From the NCBI RefSeq assembly GCF_030817495.1, contig NZ_JAUSZK010000001.1, positions 3,513,001-3,577,000 on the forward strand: a stretch of DNA of 64,000 nucleotides. Direction: 5' to 3'. This DNA comes from Streptomyces sp. V3I7 (GTDB taxonomy: Bacteria > Actinomycetota > Actinomycetes > Streptomycetales > Streptomycetaceae). How positions within the stretch are numbered: the stretch's first letter is position 1; each line of letters opens with the position of its first letter. This document shows positions 27,969 through 35,445 of this stretch, piece by piece. A program made the translations under genes and the position numbers. The notes beneath the pieces were generated by a model that was not told the DNA's origin, did not search any database, and was given only the letters and a program-made list of their open reading frames with translations.

Positions 27969-28510
27969 GAGACGGTCTCCTCCGGCTCCAGCACATGACG
28001 GCACACGGGATTGACGCAGCGCACCTCGGCCCGTTCGGGGAACGCGCGCAGCGAGACGGAGTCGCAGACGGGGCAGCGGCCGGCGATCCGTACGATCTGT
28101 TCCGGATCTCCCAGGGCGCGGGCGCAGCGCCCGGCCATCCGCCGCGTCTCGTCCTCGACGTGCGCCGCGAGGTCGGCGTCCGCGGCGATCCGGTCGAGGA
28201 GCCCGGCGATGCGGCGTAACCGCTCGGGGACGGCGGCGGGGCGGACCGGGCGCAGACCGAGCCGTTCGCGTACGGCTTCCTCCAACTCGACCACGCCGTC
28301 GGTGATGTCGCGCACGGTGTCGGAGACGAAGAGCCGCACGGGCGGGGCGCCCGGGCTGGAGGAGCGCGACCCGCGGACCGGGCTCGTCGGTCGGCTGCCG
28401 TGGCTCGGGGCCAGTTCCTCGATCAGGTCGGGGAAGCGGCGGACGAGGGAGCCGATCCACTGGGCGGCGCCGGCCGGAACGTGGTGCGGGCGGGCGGCGA
28501 AAGGCGTCAT
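27965..28510 (-). CDS. Zinc-ribbon protein of the tail regulatory operon
   Basis: A 181-residue protein. Residues 1-130 are helical and Arg rich (DTVRDITDGVVELEEAVRERLGL...). The C-terminal 35 residues form a rubredoxin-like zinc ribbon, GRCPVCDSVSL...VRCVNPVCRHVL, with two Cys pairs (CPVC and CVNPVC). The function is unknown; actinophages encode similar zinc-ribbon proteins. The ATG overlaps the WhiB-like gene's stop (ATGA) and its own stop overlaps the HTH start, so the three genes are one tightly coupled operon. Confidence 0.72.
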   Translation of the reverse strand: MTPFAARPHHVPAGAAQWIGSLVRRFPDLIEELAPSHGSRPTSPVRGSRSSSPGAPPVRLFVSDTVRDITDGVVELEEAVRERLGLRPVRPAAVPERLRRIAGLLDRIAADADLAAHVEDETRRMAGRCARALGDPEQIVRIAGRCPVCDSVSLRAFPERAEVRCVNPVCRHVLEPEETVS

Positions 28511-28866
28511 GCGGCCCTCGTCTCGCGGTCGTACGGGACGGACTCCCGCCATTCCCCGGCGAACGGCCGGTTGTCCGCGACCACCCGTCCGTTGCGCCAC
28601 AGCCGCCCCGAGCACACCCCGTCGAACCACGAGCGGGACGGTTCCACGGCGGCCTCGCATCGGGCGGCGATCGGACATTGGTTGCAGGCGCGCAATGCCG
28701 GGGTCGCCACGGAGGGCGTACGGGCGAAGATCACTTGCTGGGGGAGACGGGCGCAGGCGGCGTCGCGGCGCCAGTCGAGGGCTTCGTCGGCGGGTGAGAG
28801 CTGGGCTAACGGATCGCTGTATTGCCTGATGGAGGCCGGTATGGCGGGTCTTTTTCGCTCGAGCAC
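28507..28866 (-). CDS. WhiB-like protein
   Basis: A 119-residue protein with the four cysteines of the WhiB Fe-S cluster: C38 in DWRRDAACA, then C61-x2-C64-x5-C70 (CNQCPIAARC). The conserved turn after the cluster, normally G[VI]WGG, is GVCSG here, followed by a basic RLWRNGR. WhiB proteins bind sigma factors or DNA and respond to redox or NO; actinophages also encode them. The GTG at 28866 is preferred because GGAGG lies eight bases upstream; a TTG at 28872 is the alternative. It is the first gene of the regulatory operon, right behind the SOS-box-like site. Confidence 0.78.
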   Translation of the reverse strand: MLERKRPAIPASIRQYSDPLAQLSPADEALDWRRDAACARLPQQVIFARTPSVATPALRACNQCPIAARCEAAVEPSRSWFDGVCSGRLWRNGRVVADNRPFAGEWRESVPYDRETRAA

Positions 28867-28887
28867 GTGCAACCCCTCCCCAAAGAT

Positions 28888-28903
28888 GGGAACATTAGTT
28901 CGA
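28888..28903. promoter_or_regulatory. Candidate LexA (SOS) box
   Basis: GGGAAC-ATTA-GTTCGA matches the actinobacterial SOS box TCGAAC-N4-GTTCGA at 10 of 12 defined positions and contains a GAAC-N4-GTTC core. It lies about 22 bases upstream of the WhiB-like start, where LexA would block transcription. Confidence 0.6.
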
Positions 28904-28934
28904 ACATTGCGGACGCGCGATCAGAGTCGCATGA

Positions 28935-29082
28935 TGCGTGCGCGTGCGCAAGTGACTACGTTGACAGGGGAGGAGGTGTGTTCCTGGGTCGGTATCGATG
29001 CGTCAACTCGGCGCAATCAAGGGGCGATTGACCGGATCTTCACCATTAACGCGCGAGCGCGCACCCCTATGGTGCGTGCGCG
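28935..29082. promoter_or_regulatory. Divergent control region with repeated TGCGTGCGCG
   Basis: TGCGTGCGCG occurs at 28935-28944 and again at 29073-29082. The second copy overlaps an inverted repeat (CGCACC-CCTAT-GGTGCG, 29060-29076) about 45 bases before the XRE gene. These are candidate operators for that repressor. A TTGACA lies at 28961-28966 but has no convincing -10 partner. Confidence 0.4.
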
Positions 29083-29121
29083 ATCGGTACGCTTTCCCCC
29101 GCGACGAGGGGAGAGCAGGAC

Positions 29122-29610
29122 ATGAGTTCTAGCTCGTGGGCAAGTGCCCGCAATGACCAGCGGCATCCCGAGGAAGACTCCGTACGACCTCGCCCCGGGG
29201 GACCACGCACGGACGGGCTCGACGAGTTCGCCACGTGGGTGGAGGGCCTGATGCGGGAGCGCGGGTACGTCATCGACGGGCCGCGCGGCGGCGGCAAGTC
29301 GAAGCTCGCCGACGACGCCGGGGTGCACCGCGCCGCGGTGACGCGGCTGTTGCAGCGGCAGAGCATGCCGGACCTGGAGACGATGCGGCGCCTGGCGGCC
29401 GTGCTCGACGTACCCCTGCGGAACATGCTGATCCGCTCCGGACGGCTGTCCGAGGAGGATCTTCCGCTGGAGGTGAGTCGGAGGGTGAGTGAAGGGGTAC
29501 CACCAGAGCGGCTCAGCCCGGAGGAGGCCGCCCGCAGAATGGGCGTGCCGGCCGAACTCCGTGCGCTGTTCGTCAACGTGGCCCGGCAGTTCCTGCCGGA
29601 CGGCTCTTAG
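29122..29610 (+). CDS. XRE-type repressor of the tail cluster
   Basis: A 162-residue regulator. Residues 1-32 are disordered. A helix-turn-helix occupies about 52-100 (GGGKSKLADDAGVHRAAVTRLLQRQSMPDLETMRRLAAVLDVPLRNML). A C-terminal helical part follows (RRVSEGVPPERLSPEEAARRMGVPAELRALFVNVARQFL). It is transcribed divergently from the WhiB-like operon, as phage repressors are. Repression of that operon is inferred from position. A GGGGAGAGCAGGAC ribosome-binding stretch precedes the ATG. Confidence 0.82.
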   Translation: MSSSSWASARNDQRHPEEDSVRPRPGGPRTDGLDEFATWVEGLMRERGYVIDGPRGGGKSKLADDAGVHRAAVTRLLQRQSMPDLETMRRLAAVLDVPLRNMLIRSGRLSEEDLPLEVSRRVSEGVPPERLSPEEAARRMGVPAELRALFVNVARQFLPDGS

Positions 29611-29649
29611 GGGAAGAGCCGCTACACGGGGGTGTGAAGGAGTGCGGAC

Positions 29650-30150
29650 ATGGACGGCGAGGGGGGCGGTGGTCACCGTGACGCGGAGGACGCCGGCGAG
29701 GCGGGCGGGAGCGGCTCGGCCGAGGAGCGGCTTACGCACCTGCTGGGCGGCCTGCTGATCGAGCTCGGGGAGAAGGTGCGGGAGGCGGGCCCCGAGGGGG
29801 TGCGCGTCATGACCGAGGAGGAGGTCCAGGAGGCCAACCTCCGCTGGTACCGCACGGGTTGGGAGGAACACGCGCGCGCGGTCCAGGCGAGCCAGGAGCG
29901 TACGGCCGCGGCGGGCCACCCCGCCGACCCGGACCCCCTGTCCGAGGCCGGCCGCCTCCTGCGCTTCCCGCAGCCCCCTGCCAGGCCCGCGACGGACCCG
30001 CACGCCCGCGCGCTCCCTCTCCCGATCGTGGGCGCGGGCGACGCGACCGTACGCGAACTGATGCCCCACCGCCCGAGGTCGGGGGAGCCGGCGGGGGGTC
30101 GTGAGCGGGTACGGGGGCGGCGCGGCGGGGAAGGGCGGGGCGAGGAGTGA
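29650..30150 (+). CDS. Hypothetical protein downstream of the XRE repressor
   Basis: A 166-residue protein with no recognised family. The N-terminus is Gly/Glu rich, then comes a helical segment (EERLTHLLGGLLIELGEKVREAGPEGVRVMTEEEVQEANLRWYRTGWEEHARAVQASQER) and a low-complexity Pro/Arg tail. A ribosome-binding site (GAAGGAG) precedes the start. It is probably co-transcribed with the XRE gene 39 bases upstream. Confidence 0.6.
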   Translation: MDGEGGGGHRDAEDAGEAGGSGSAEERLTHLLGGLLIELGEKVREAGPEGVRVMTEEEVQEANLRWYRTGWEEHARAVQASQERTAAAGHPADPDPLSEAGRLLRFPQPPARPATDPHARALPLPIVGAGDATVRELMPHRPRSGEPAGGRERVRGRRGGEGRGEE

Positions 30151-30251
30151 GCGTGAGCGGGATTTCGGGCCTGGAGCTCACGGGCCGGGGCGAGCGGGTG
30201 CTGGATGTGACCGCCCGGTGCCCCGGCGAACGCGTACTGCCCTAGGCGCGG

Positions 30252-31022
30252 GTGGGGCTCCTCAGCCGTTCCTTCGACATCTACGGGGTCAGGGAGAAGG
30301 GCCGGCGGTCCAAGGAGGAATACCTGGGGAGGTCGGGCCTGGGCCGGGGGCGGGCTCAGATGCCGTTCCCTGCGGGGATCTGCTCCCGTCTTCGCATCAC
30401 CGGCGGGACGACGCGTAAGGCGGGGCGGCGGCGCATCGGGTTCCGACCTCTCGCTTCCTTGCCGGAACTCGCCATGGAAAACGCGGGCGCCGCGTCGCAG
30501 TTCTTCTCGGTCGACACGCCAGGCCTCGAGGTGTCCGTCGACCTGGCGATCGAGAGGGACGGCCTGGTGGGGGCCACTGTCGCCATGGGTGCTGCGGGTC
30601 TCGAAGAGCTTGTGACGCCGGGTTGCAGATCGGGTTCGAGGGGGCGGCGAGCGTGACGAAGCTGCATGAGCACGGCCGTTGGGACGCGGTCGACGTCGTT
30701 GCCAACGGAGTGTTCTTCGCGGCCGCCCCCCGGCTTCGGAAAGCGGATCCCGGCCCGGCACCGGTTGCGGCCGGTGCCGTCCTCCTGGAAGGGATCCGGA
30801 TCGCCAGGCCCCGGAGCGGGACCGGACGGTTCGACGTTGCGTGCGGCCGACGTGCCGATCGACGATTTCAGCGAGCGCCAGGTGCGCGCGAAGCCGTGGG
30901 CCGAGCCGCTCACTCGGTTCGAGATCGCGCATTTACACGGCCATGGCCCTCGGTACCGTGGCCGGTCTCGTCGTGGCGAGCTTCCTCTGACGGCCGTGCG
31001 GAGGGCTCCCCTCGGCGGGCTC
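30252..31022 (+). pseudogene. Decayed coding region
   Basis: Plausible protein text appears here but jumps between frames. It runs from SQFFSVDTPGLEVSVDLAIERDGLVG (about 30490-30620) to WDAVDVVANGVFFAAAPRL (about 30680-30750) in a second frame, then AADVPIDDFSERQVRAKPWAEPLTRFEIA (about 30845-30930) in a third, then IYTAMALGTVAGLVVASFL, which ends at a TGA at 30988. No single intact reading frame covers it. I read it as remains of one or two genes broken by small indels; the family is not recognised. Nothing else is seen between 30151 and 31065. Confidence 0.4.
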
Positions 31023-31065
31023 CTGGCTCCACACTGACGTCACGGGTAACTGGATCCTCGCTGCT

Positions 31066-31440
31066 GTGTTGCTGGCACTTCCACTTTCCTTACTGGTCTG
31101 GCTGGGCCTTTATCCCCTGTGGGTCGACCGGAGGCTGCGCCGTGTCGGCGTCGTGCCGGGGACGTGCAGGAACGTCCACGTGTCGGAAGACCGCTACTCG
31201 ACGAGTTTCGAATTCGTCACGGCCGACGGATCGCCGGCCATGTACATTTCTCCGCTGTCCGACGGGGCGTGGGCCTCCCCGGGAGAACGGGTCGCCATTG
31301 TGTATGACCCGGCGAATCCCTGGCGGCGGGCACGCAGCCGGAACGAGTTGGACACCCGATCCGAAGCGTGGACGATCCTCTGGCAAATAGCGGGGGTCGA
31401 GCTTTGCATGCTCGTTATGGTCTGGTTCGTGGTCCTGTGA
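31066..31440 (+). CDS. DUF3592-like membrane protein
   Basis: A 124-residue protein: membrane helix at 1-20 (LLALPLSLLVWLGLYPLW), a DUF3592-type soluble domain (GVVPGTCRNVHVSEDRYSTSFEFVTADG...PGERVAIVYDPANPWRRARS) and a second helix at the C-terminus (IAGVELCMLVMVWFVVL). The function of this family is unknown. The frame is open upstream back to the TGA at 30988, and the preceding frame ends with another membrane helix, so the present gene may be the surviving C-terminal part of a longer protein. Confidence 0.6.
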   Translation: MLLALPLSLLVWLGLYPLWVDRRLRRVGVVPGTCRNVHVSEDRYSTSFEFVTADGSPAMYISPLSDGAWASPGERVAIVYDPANPWRRARSRNELDTRSEAWTILWQIAGVELCMLVMVWFVVL

Positions 31441-31835
31441 AAGCCAACGTCATCCACCAGCGCAAGGGCTGGATCCCCGACGCCTTTGTCGCTCCCGAGG
31501 ACCTGATGCCGTACGCGGATGAAGACGGTCTGGGGGTAGAGGCGAAGGCGCTTCATGTCGCCGTCGAGGTCGTCTCCCCCGGCAGGCGCAATCAGGACCG
31601 CGACCGCATCGGCAAGCGCCGCGAATACGCTCGCGCCGGCATCCCCGTGTACGTCCTCATCGACGACTACGACGGCCAGGGCGCCGTCACCCTCTTCACC
31701 GGCCCCCGCCGTCCCGACAAGGCCGACTGGGAGGACATCCACCGCGTCCCCTACGGCACCGACGTCACCATCCCCGAAGGTCCCGCCAAGGGCTTCGTGA
31801 TCGGTGAGTCGGTTACAGGGCCGAGGCGGGGCTGA
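31437..31835 (+). pseudogene. Uma2-family nuclease, N-terminally truncated
   Basis: The 132 codons match the C-terminal two thirds of Uma2 (DUF820) proteins of the PD-(D/E)xK nuclease fold: KGWIPDAFVAPEDL supplies the D-containing strand, VAVEVVSPGRRNQDRDRIGKRREYARAGIPVYVLIDDY the E-x-V strand and following helix. The usual 60-70 N-terminal residues are missing. A GTG overlapping the DUF3592 stop (GTGA) could still allow translation of a short form. Most likely a deletion fused two unrelated genes here. Confidence 0.65.
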
Positions 31836-32173
31836 CGGCCGGGCGCGGTTTCCCGCTGCCGGGCCAGGGGCTGGGAGGTTCCGTCTCGCGCGGCGCTGCC
31901 GCAGGCCGTGGTGGCGGCCGCTCGTGGTCTCGACGTGCCAGGCGGGCCTCGTTGCGCAGGTCCCTGCCTTCTCATGAACCCCCGCCGGGTGGAGGGGGCG
32001 TGAAGGGTGGTCGGGTAAGGTTCCCCCAATCTTCACAGGCCTGCGGAGTGTGGTGTTGTGCACTCGTTAAGTAATTTCCCTTGACGTCAGGTGTTGGCGC
32101 CGCGTTGGCTTTTCAGTCACCTGGGCCGCAATGAAGCACCCATGTCCCGTACGCACCCGAAGTGAGCCTGCAC
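31836..32173. other. Non-coding stretch before the sugar-binding protein gene
   Basis: No gene is supported here. Around 32055-32085 the sequence becomes locally AT-rich with a TTGACG, a possible promoter. An eight-codon frame (ATG at 32142, TGA at 32163-32165) overlaps a GTG at 32162 that is in frame with the next gene; whether it is translated is unknown. Confidence 0.4.
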
Positions 32174-33280
32174 ATGCGTCGTATCGCCATATCCGTGGCC
32201 GTATCCACGATGACCCTCTCGCTCGCCGGCTGCGGCGTCCTGGACGCGACGGGGGGTGTCAGCGACGCGAGCCCGACCAAGGGCGACGCCATCACGGTGG
32301 GGCTGCTGCTGCCGGAGACCGCGAACACACGGTACGCGAGATTCGACCATCCGATCATCGCGGACAAGGTCGCCGAACTCACCGCGAAGCACGGCAAGGT
32401 GGACTACGCCAACGCCAACGCGAGTGCGGCCCGGCAGGCTCGGCAGATGCGGAAGATGGTGGACGACCGGGTCGACGTCATCCTGGTCGACGCGGTCGAC
32501 TCGCACGCCATCGCGCCCGAGGTCAAGCACGCCAAGGACGAGGGCATCCCGGTCATCGCCTACGACCGGCTGGCCGAGGGCCCGATCGACGCGTACATCT
32601 CCTTCGACAACGAGCTCGTCGGCGAGGTGCAGGGGCGTTCGCTGCTGGACGCGCTGGGCTCGGGCAGCGGTGTGCACAACAAGATCGTCATGATGAACGG
32701 CTCGCCCACCGACCCCAACGCCCGCCAGTTCAAGGAGGGCGCCTTCTCCGAGCTGAACGGCAAGGTGACGATCGCGCAGAAGTTCGACACCACGGAGTGG
32801 AAGCCGGAGATCGCCCAGGCCAACATGGCCCAGACGATCCGGCGCATGGGCGCGAGCAACATCTCCGCCGTCTACGCCGCCAACGACGGCATCGCGGGCG
32901 GCGTCATCAAGGCCCTCAAGGCCGCCGGCGTCACCCATCTCCCGCCGATCACCGGCCAGGACGCCGAACTCGACGCGGTGCAGCGGATCGTCACCGGCGA
33001 GCAGTACATGAGCGTCTACAAGTCCTACCCGGACGAGGCCCAGGCCGCCGCCGAGATGGCCGTCGCCAAGGTCCAGGGCAAGAACATCCAGTTCGACGCC
33101 CTCACCCGCGACAAGGTGGACAGCCCCACCAACCGGGGCATCCCGGCCCAGCTCGTCCAGGTGTCCGCGCTGACCAGGCGCACCATCAAGCAGACGGTCA
33201 TCGCGGACGGGATCTACAGCGTCGACGCCATCTGCACCCCCAAGTACAAGGCCGCGTGCGCGGCCGCCGGGCTCAAGTAA
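32174..33280 (+). CDS. Sugar ABC transporter substrate-binding lipoprotein (XylF-like)
   Basis: A 368-residue periplasmic-binding protein of the type I sugar family (ribose/xylose group). The lipoprotein signal ends in the lipobox LSLAGC, and the mature part has two lobes: ITVGLLLPETANTRYARFDHPIIADKV, VDVILVDAVDSHAIAPEVKHAKDEGIPVIAYDRL and VYAANDGIAGGVIKALKAAG. The YDRL segment and general order resemble D-xylose-binding proteins. No permease or ATPase gene is adjacent, so it must use a distant transporter or act as a sensor. An upstream GTG at 32162 would add four residues; the ATG at 32174 gives a normal signal peptide. Confidence 0.85.
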   Translation: MRRIAISVAVSTMTLSLAGCGVLDATGGVSDASPTKGDAITVGLLLPETANTRYARFDHPIIADKVAELTAKHGKVDYANANASAARQARQMRKMVDDRVDVILVDAVDSHAIAPEVKHAKDEGIPVIAYDRLAEGPIDAYISFDNELVGEVQGRSLLDALGSGSGVHNKIVMMNGSPTDPNARQFKEGAFSELNGKVTIAQKFDTTEWKPEIAQANMAQTIRRMGASNISAVYAANDGIAGGVIKALKAAGVTHLPPITGQDAELDAVQRIVTGEQYMSVYKSYPDEAQAAAEMAVAKVQGKNIQFDALTRDKVDSPTNRGIPAQLVQVSALTRRTIKQTVIADGIYSVDAICTPKYKAACAAAGLK

Positions 33281-33443
33281 CCGGCCCCCGCCGGACCTTC
33301 CCACTTTCCGCGTCCCGGACGGTCCGGGCCGCGCGTGGCGCCCCCTCGGGGCGCTGCTCCTGCCCCGATCGTGTTGCGGCGCCCGTTCAGGCCGCGCATA
33401 GTTGCGCTGCGGAAGTGGCAGCACACCGGGGGTGATATGCGCG

Positions 33444-34475
33444 ATGGCCGGGCGCAGGGCTCAGGAGCATCCACACGGACCGGACCGTCTGTGCGGCGCC
33501 GGAGACCGGGTGTACTCCCGTGCCGTTCGCCGGGGCCGGGTGCCGCGTACGGACGCCGAGTCGGTGCCCTGCCTGCTGGAACTGGCCCTGCTGCACCCCG
33601 ACCCCGACGACATGTCCTGGCTGGTGCCCACCTCGCCGCAGGAGGTCATGACCCGGCTGCTGCGCGGGGTGCATGACGAGGTCAAGGAGAGCCAGCTGCG
33701 GGTGGGTTCGGCGGTGGCGGCCTTCGAACGGTACGCCGGCCTCGGCCAACGGCTCCCCACCTCCGCCTCGACGGCCGTCGAGGGTACGGCGATCCGCGTC
33801 CTGGACGGGCTCTCCCGCATCCAGGCCGCCATGGACGAGGCGACGGAGGCCTGCACCACCGAGGTGCTCACCGTGCAGCCCGGCGGCATCCGCCGCGAGG
33901 ACGAACTCACCGAGGGGCTGCACCGGGCCCTGGCCCTGCGCGGCCGGGGCGTGCGCATGCGCGACCTGTACACCCACGTGGCCCGGCACGGTCACGGGCT
34001 GCTGAGTTACCTGGAGCTGATGGGCGACGCGGTGGAGGCCCGCAGCCTCGACGAGGTGATCGACCGCCTCATCCTCTTCGACCGTACGGTCGCTTTCATC
34101 CCCGCCAGCACCGACCACACGGTGGCCCTCGAACTACGCCACCCGGCCCTGGTCGGCTACCTGGTGACCGTCTTCGAACGCCTGTGGCGCCTGGCCGTCC
34201 CTCTGACCGCCCCGCTCCCTGACACCCGTATCGAGGGCATCTCCCACCGCGAACAGTCCATCGCGGCCCTGCTGGCGGAAGGCCACCAGGACGCGGTGAT
34301 CGCCGAACGCCTCGGCATCAGCGTCCGCACCGCCCGCGCCCACATCGCCCGCCTCTGCGAGACGCTGGGCGCGGCGAGCCGTACGCAGTTGGGCGTGCGT
34401 ATCGCCCAGGTGGGCCTCAACACGGTCACCCTCCAGCCCCCGGCCCCTGATCGAGAATCCCCGACCGCGCGATGA
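33444..34475 (+). CDS. LuxR-type regulator with PLD/TrmB-like sensor, copy 1
   Basis: A 343-residue regulator. The N-terminal part (about 20-80) contains CLLELALLHPDPDD. The middle (TEVLTVQPGGIRREDEL...MRDLYTHVARHG...SLDEVIDRLILFDRTVAFIP...ALELRHPALVGYL) resembles the sensor of TrmB/PLD-like regulators. The C-terminal LuxR-type HTH is ISHREQSIAALLAEGHQDAVIAERLGISVRTARAHIARL. It is paralogous to the next two genes. The start is uncertain: the ATG at 33444 is used, a GTG at 33432 is possible. Its 3' end overlaps the convergent neighbour by 50 bases. Confidence 0.8.
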   Translation: MAGRRAQEHPHGPDRLCGAGDRVYSRAVRRGRVPRTDAESVPCLLELALLHPDPDDMSWLVPTSPQEVMTRLLRGVHDEVKESQLRVGSAVAAFERYAGLGQRLPTSASTAVEGTAIRVLDGLSRIQAAMDEATEACTTEVLTVQPGGIRREDELTEGLHRALALRGRGVRMRDLYTHVARHGHGLLSYLELMGDAVEARSLDEVIDRLILFDRTVAFIPASTDHTVALELRHPALVGYLVTVFERLWRLAVPLTAPLPDTRIEGISHREQSIAALLAEGHQDAVIAERLGISVRTARAHIARLCETLGAASRTQLGVRIAQVGLNTVTLQPPAPDRESPTAR

Positions 34476-35421
34476 GGTACCCGAGCTGAGCCCGGCTCTC
34501 ACTGCCGAGGGTGGCGGCGAGTTTGGCTATGTGGACTCGGGCGGTTCGGATGTTCAGGCCGAGGCGCTCCGCTATGTCGGCGTCCGTGCGCCCCTCGATG
34601 AGAAGAGAAGCGATGGCGTGCTGGCGAGGCGTGACGCCGTTCAGGGAGGGCGGCTCCACGGCGTCGGGGTACATGGGGGTGGCCAGACGCCAGAGGCGGT
34701 CGAAGGTCTTGGCGAAGTACTTGATGAGGGCCGGATGGCGGACTTCGAGGGCCGTCCTGCCGTCGTCGTCGGCCGGAATGAAGGCAACCGTGCGGTCGAC
34801 GACGATGAGCCGGTCGGTCAGCTCATCGAGGCTGCGCGCCTGGTTGTCCCCGTGCAGTCTCTGGCAGTAGGCGTAGGTGGCCGGTTGGTGGCGCAGGGTG
34901 TGCTGATAGAGCGTACGGATGTGGCCGCCCCGGTCGAGCAACGCCTGGTCACGGTCGAATGCGACGGAGCGGCCGATCTCGATCCGCTCGCTGATGTGGC
35001 TGATGTGCGGCTGGATGGAAAGGACCTCTTCCTCCGCCATGGCCTCGGTGATCGCACGGTTGATCCGCTCGGTGCTGCTCAGGAGGCGGAGAGTGGGGGT
35101 CTCCGTCGCCGTGGGGCGCCGGCCGTCGAGCCGCATCAGCGGCTCGAACATCTCCACCAGCCGGTCCTCGCGTCTGCGTTCGTCCGCGATCCGCGCCCGG
35201 AAGCCGCGCAGTAGCTGGTTCAGGACGACGGCCGGGGGGACGGGCTCCAGCCTGTCCAGGTCGTCGATGGCGGGGTCCAGCAGACCGAGGTCGGTCAGGC
35301 AGGGGGCCTCCGCCGTGTCCTCGGTGCGGATGTGTCCTTCGCGCAGGGCGTGTTCGTACAGCCTCGCTCCCGCGTCGCAGAGCTCCTCGATTCCGTGTTC
35401 CGGGTGTGGTTCCGGTGTCAC
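34426..35421 (-). CDS. LuxR-type regulator with PLD/TrmB-like sensor, copy 2
   Basis: A 331-residue paralogue of the flanking genes: ELCDAGARLYEHALREGHI, APCLTDLGLLDPAIDD, EEEVLSIQPHISHISER, IRTLYQHTLRHQPATYAYCQRLHGDNQARSLDELTDRLIVVDRTVAFIP and the LuxR helix-turn-helix VTPRQHAIASLLIEGRTDADIAERLGLNIRTARVHIAKLAATLGSESRAQLGYLIA. The GTG start lies 24 bases from the end of copy 3, so the two are tandem on the same strand. The shared sensor suggests that the three respond to related signals. Confidence 0.82.
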   Translation of the reverse strand: MTPEPHPEHGIEELCDAGARLYEHALREGHIRTEDTAEAPCLTDLGLLDPAIDDLDRLEPVPPAVVLNQLLRGFRARIADERRREDRLVEMFEPLMRLDGRRPTATETPTLRLLSSTERINRAITEAMAEEEVLSIQPHISHISERIEIGRSVAFDRDQALLDRGGHIRTLYQHTLRHQPATYAYCQRLHGDNQARSLDELTDRLIVVDRTVAFIPADDDGRTALEVRHPALIKYFAKTFDRLWRLATPMYPDAVEPPSLNGVTPRQHAIASLLIEGRTDADIAERLGLNIRTARVHIAKLAATLGSESRAQLGYLIARSGILDQGPGAGG

Positions 35422-35445
35422 TGCGGGCCCTCCTCCCGTCCGCGG

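Noticed and set aside
18088..30150. Intact prophage
   Set aside because: No integrase, terminase, portal, capsid or replication genes and no attachment-site repeats were recognised.
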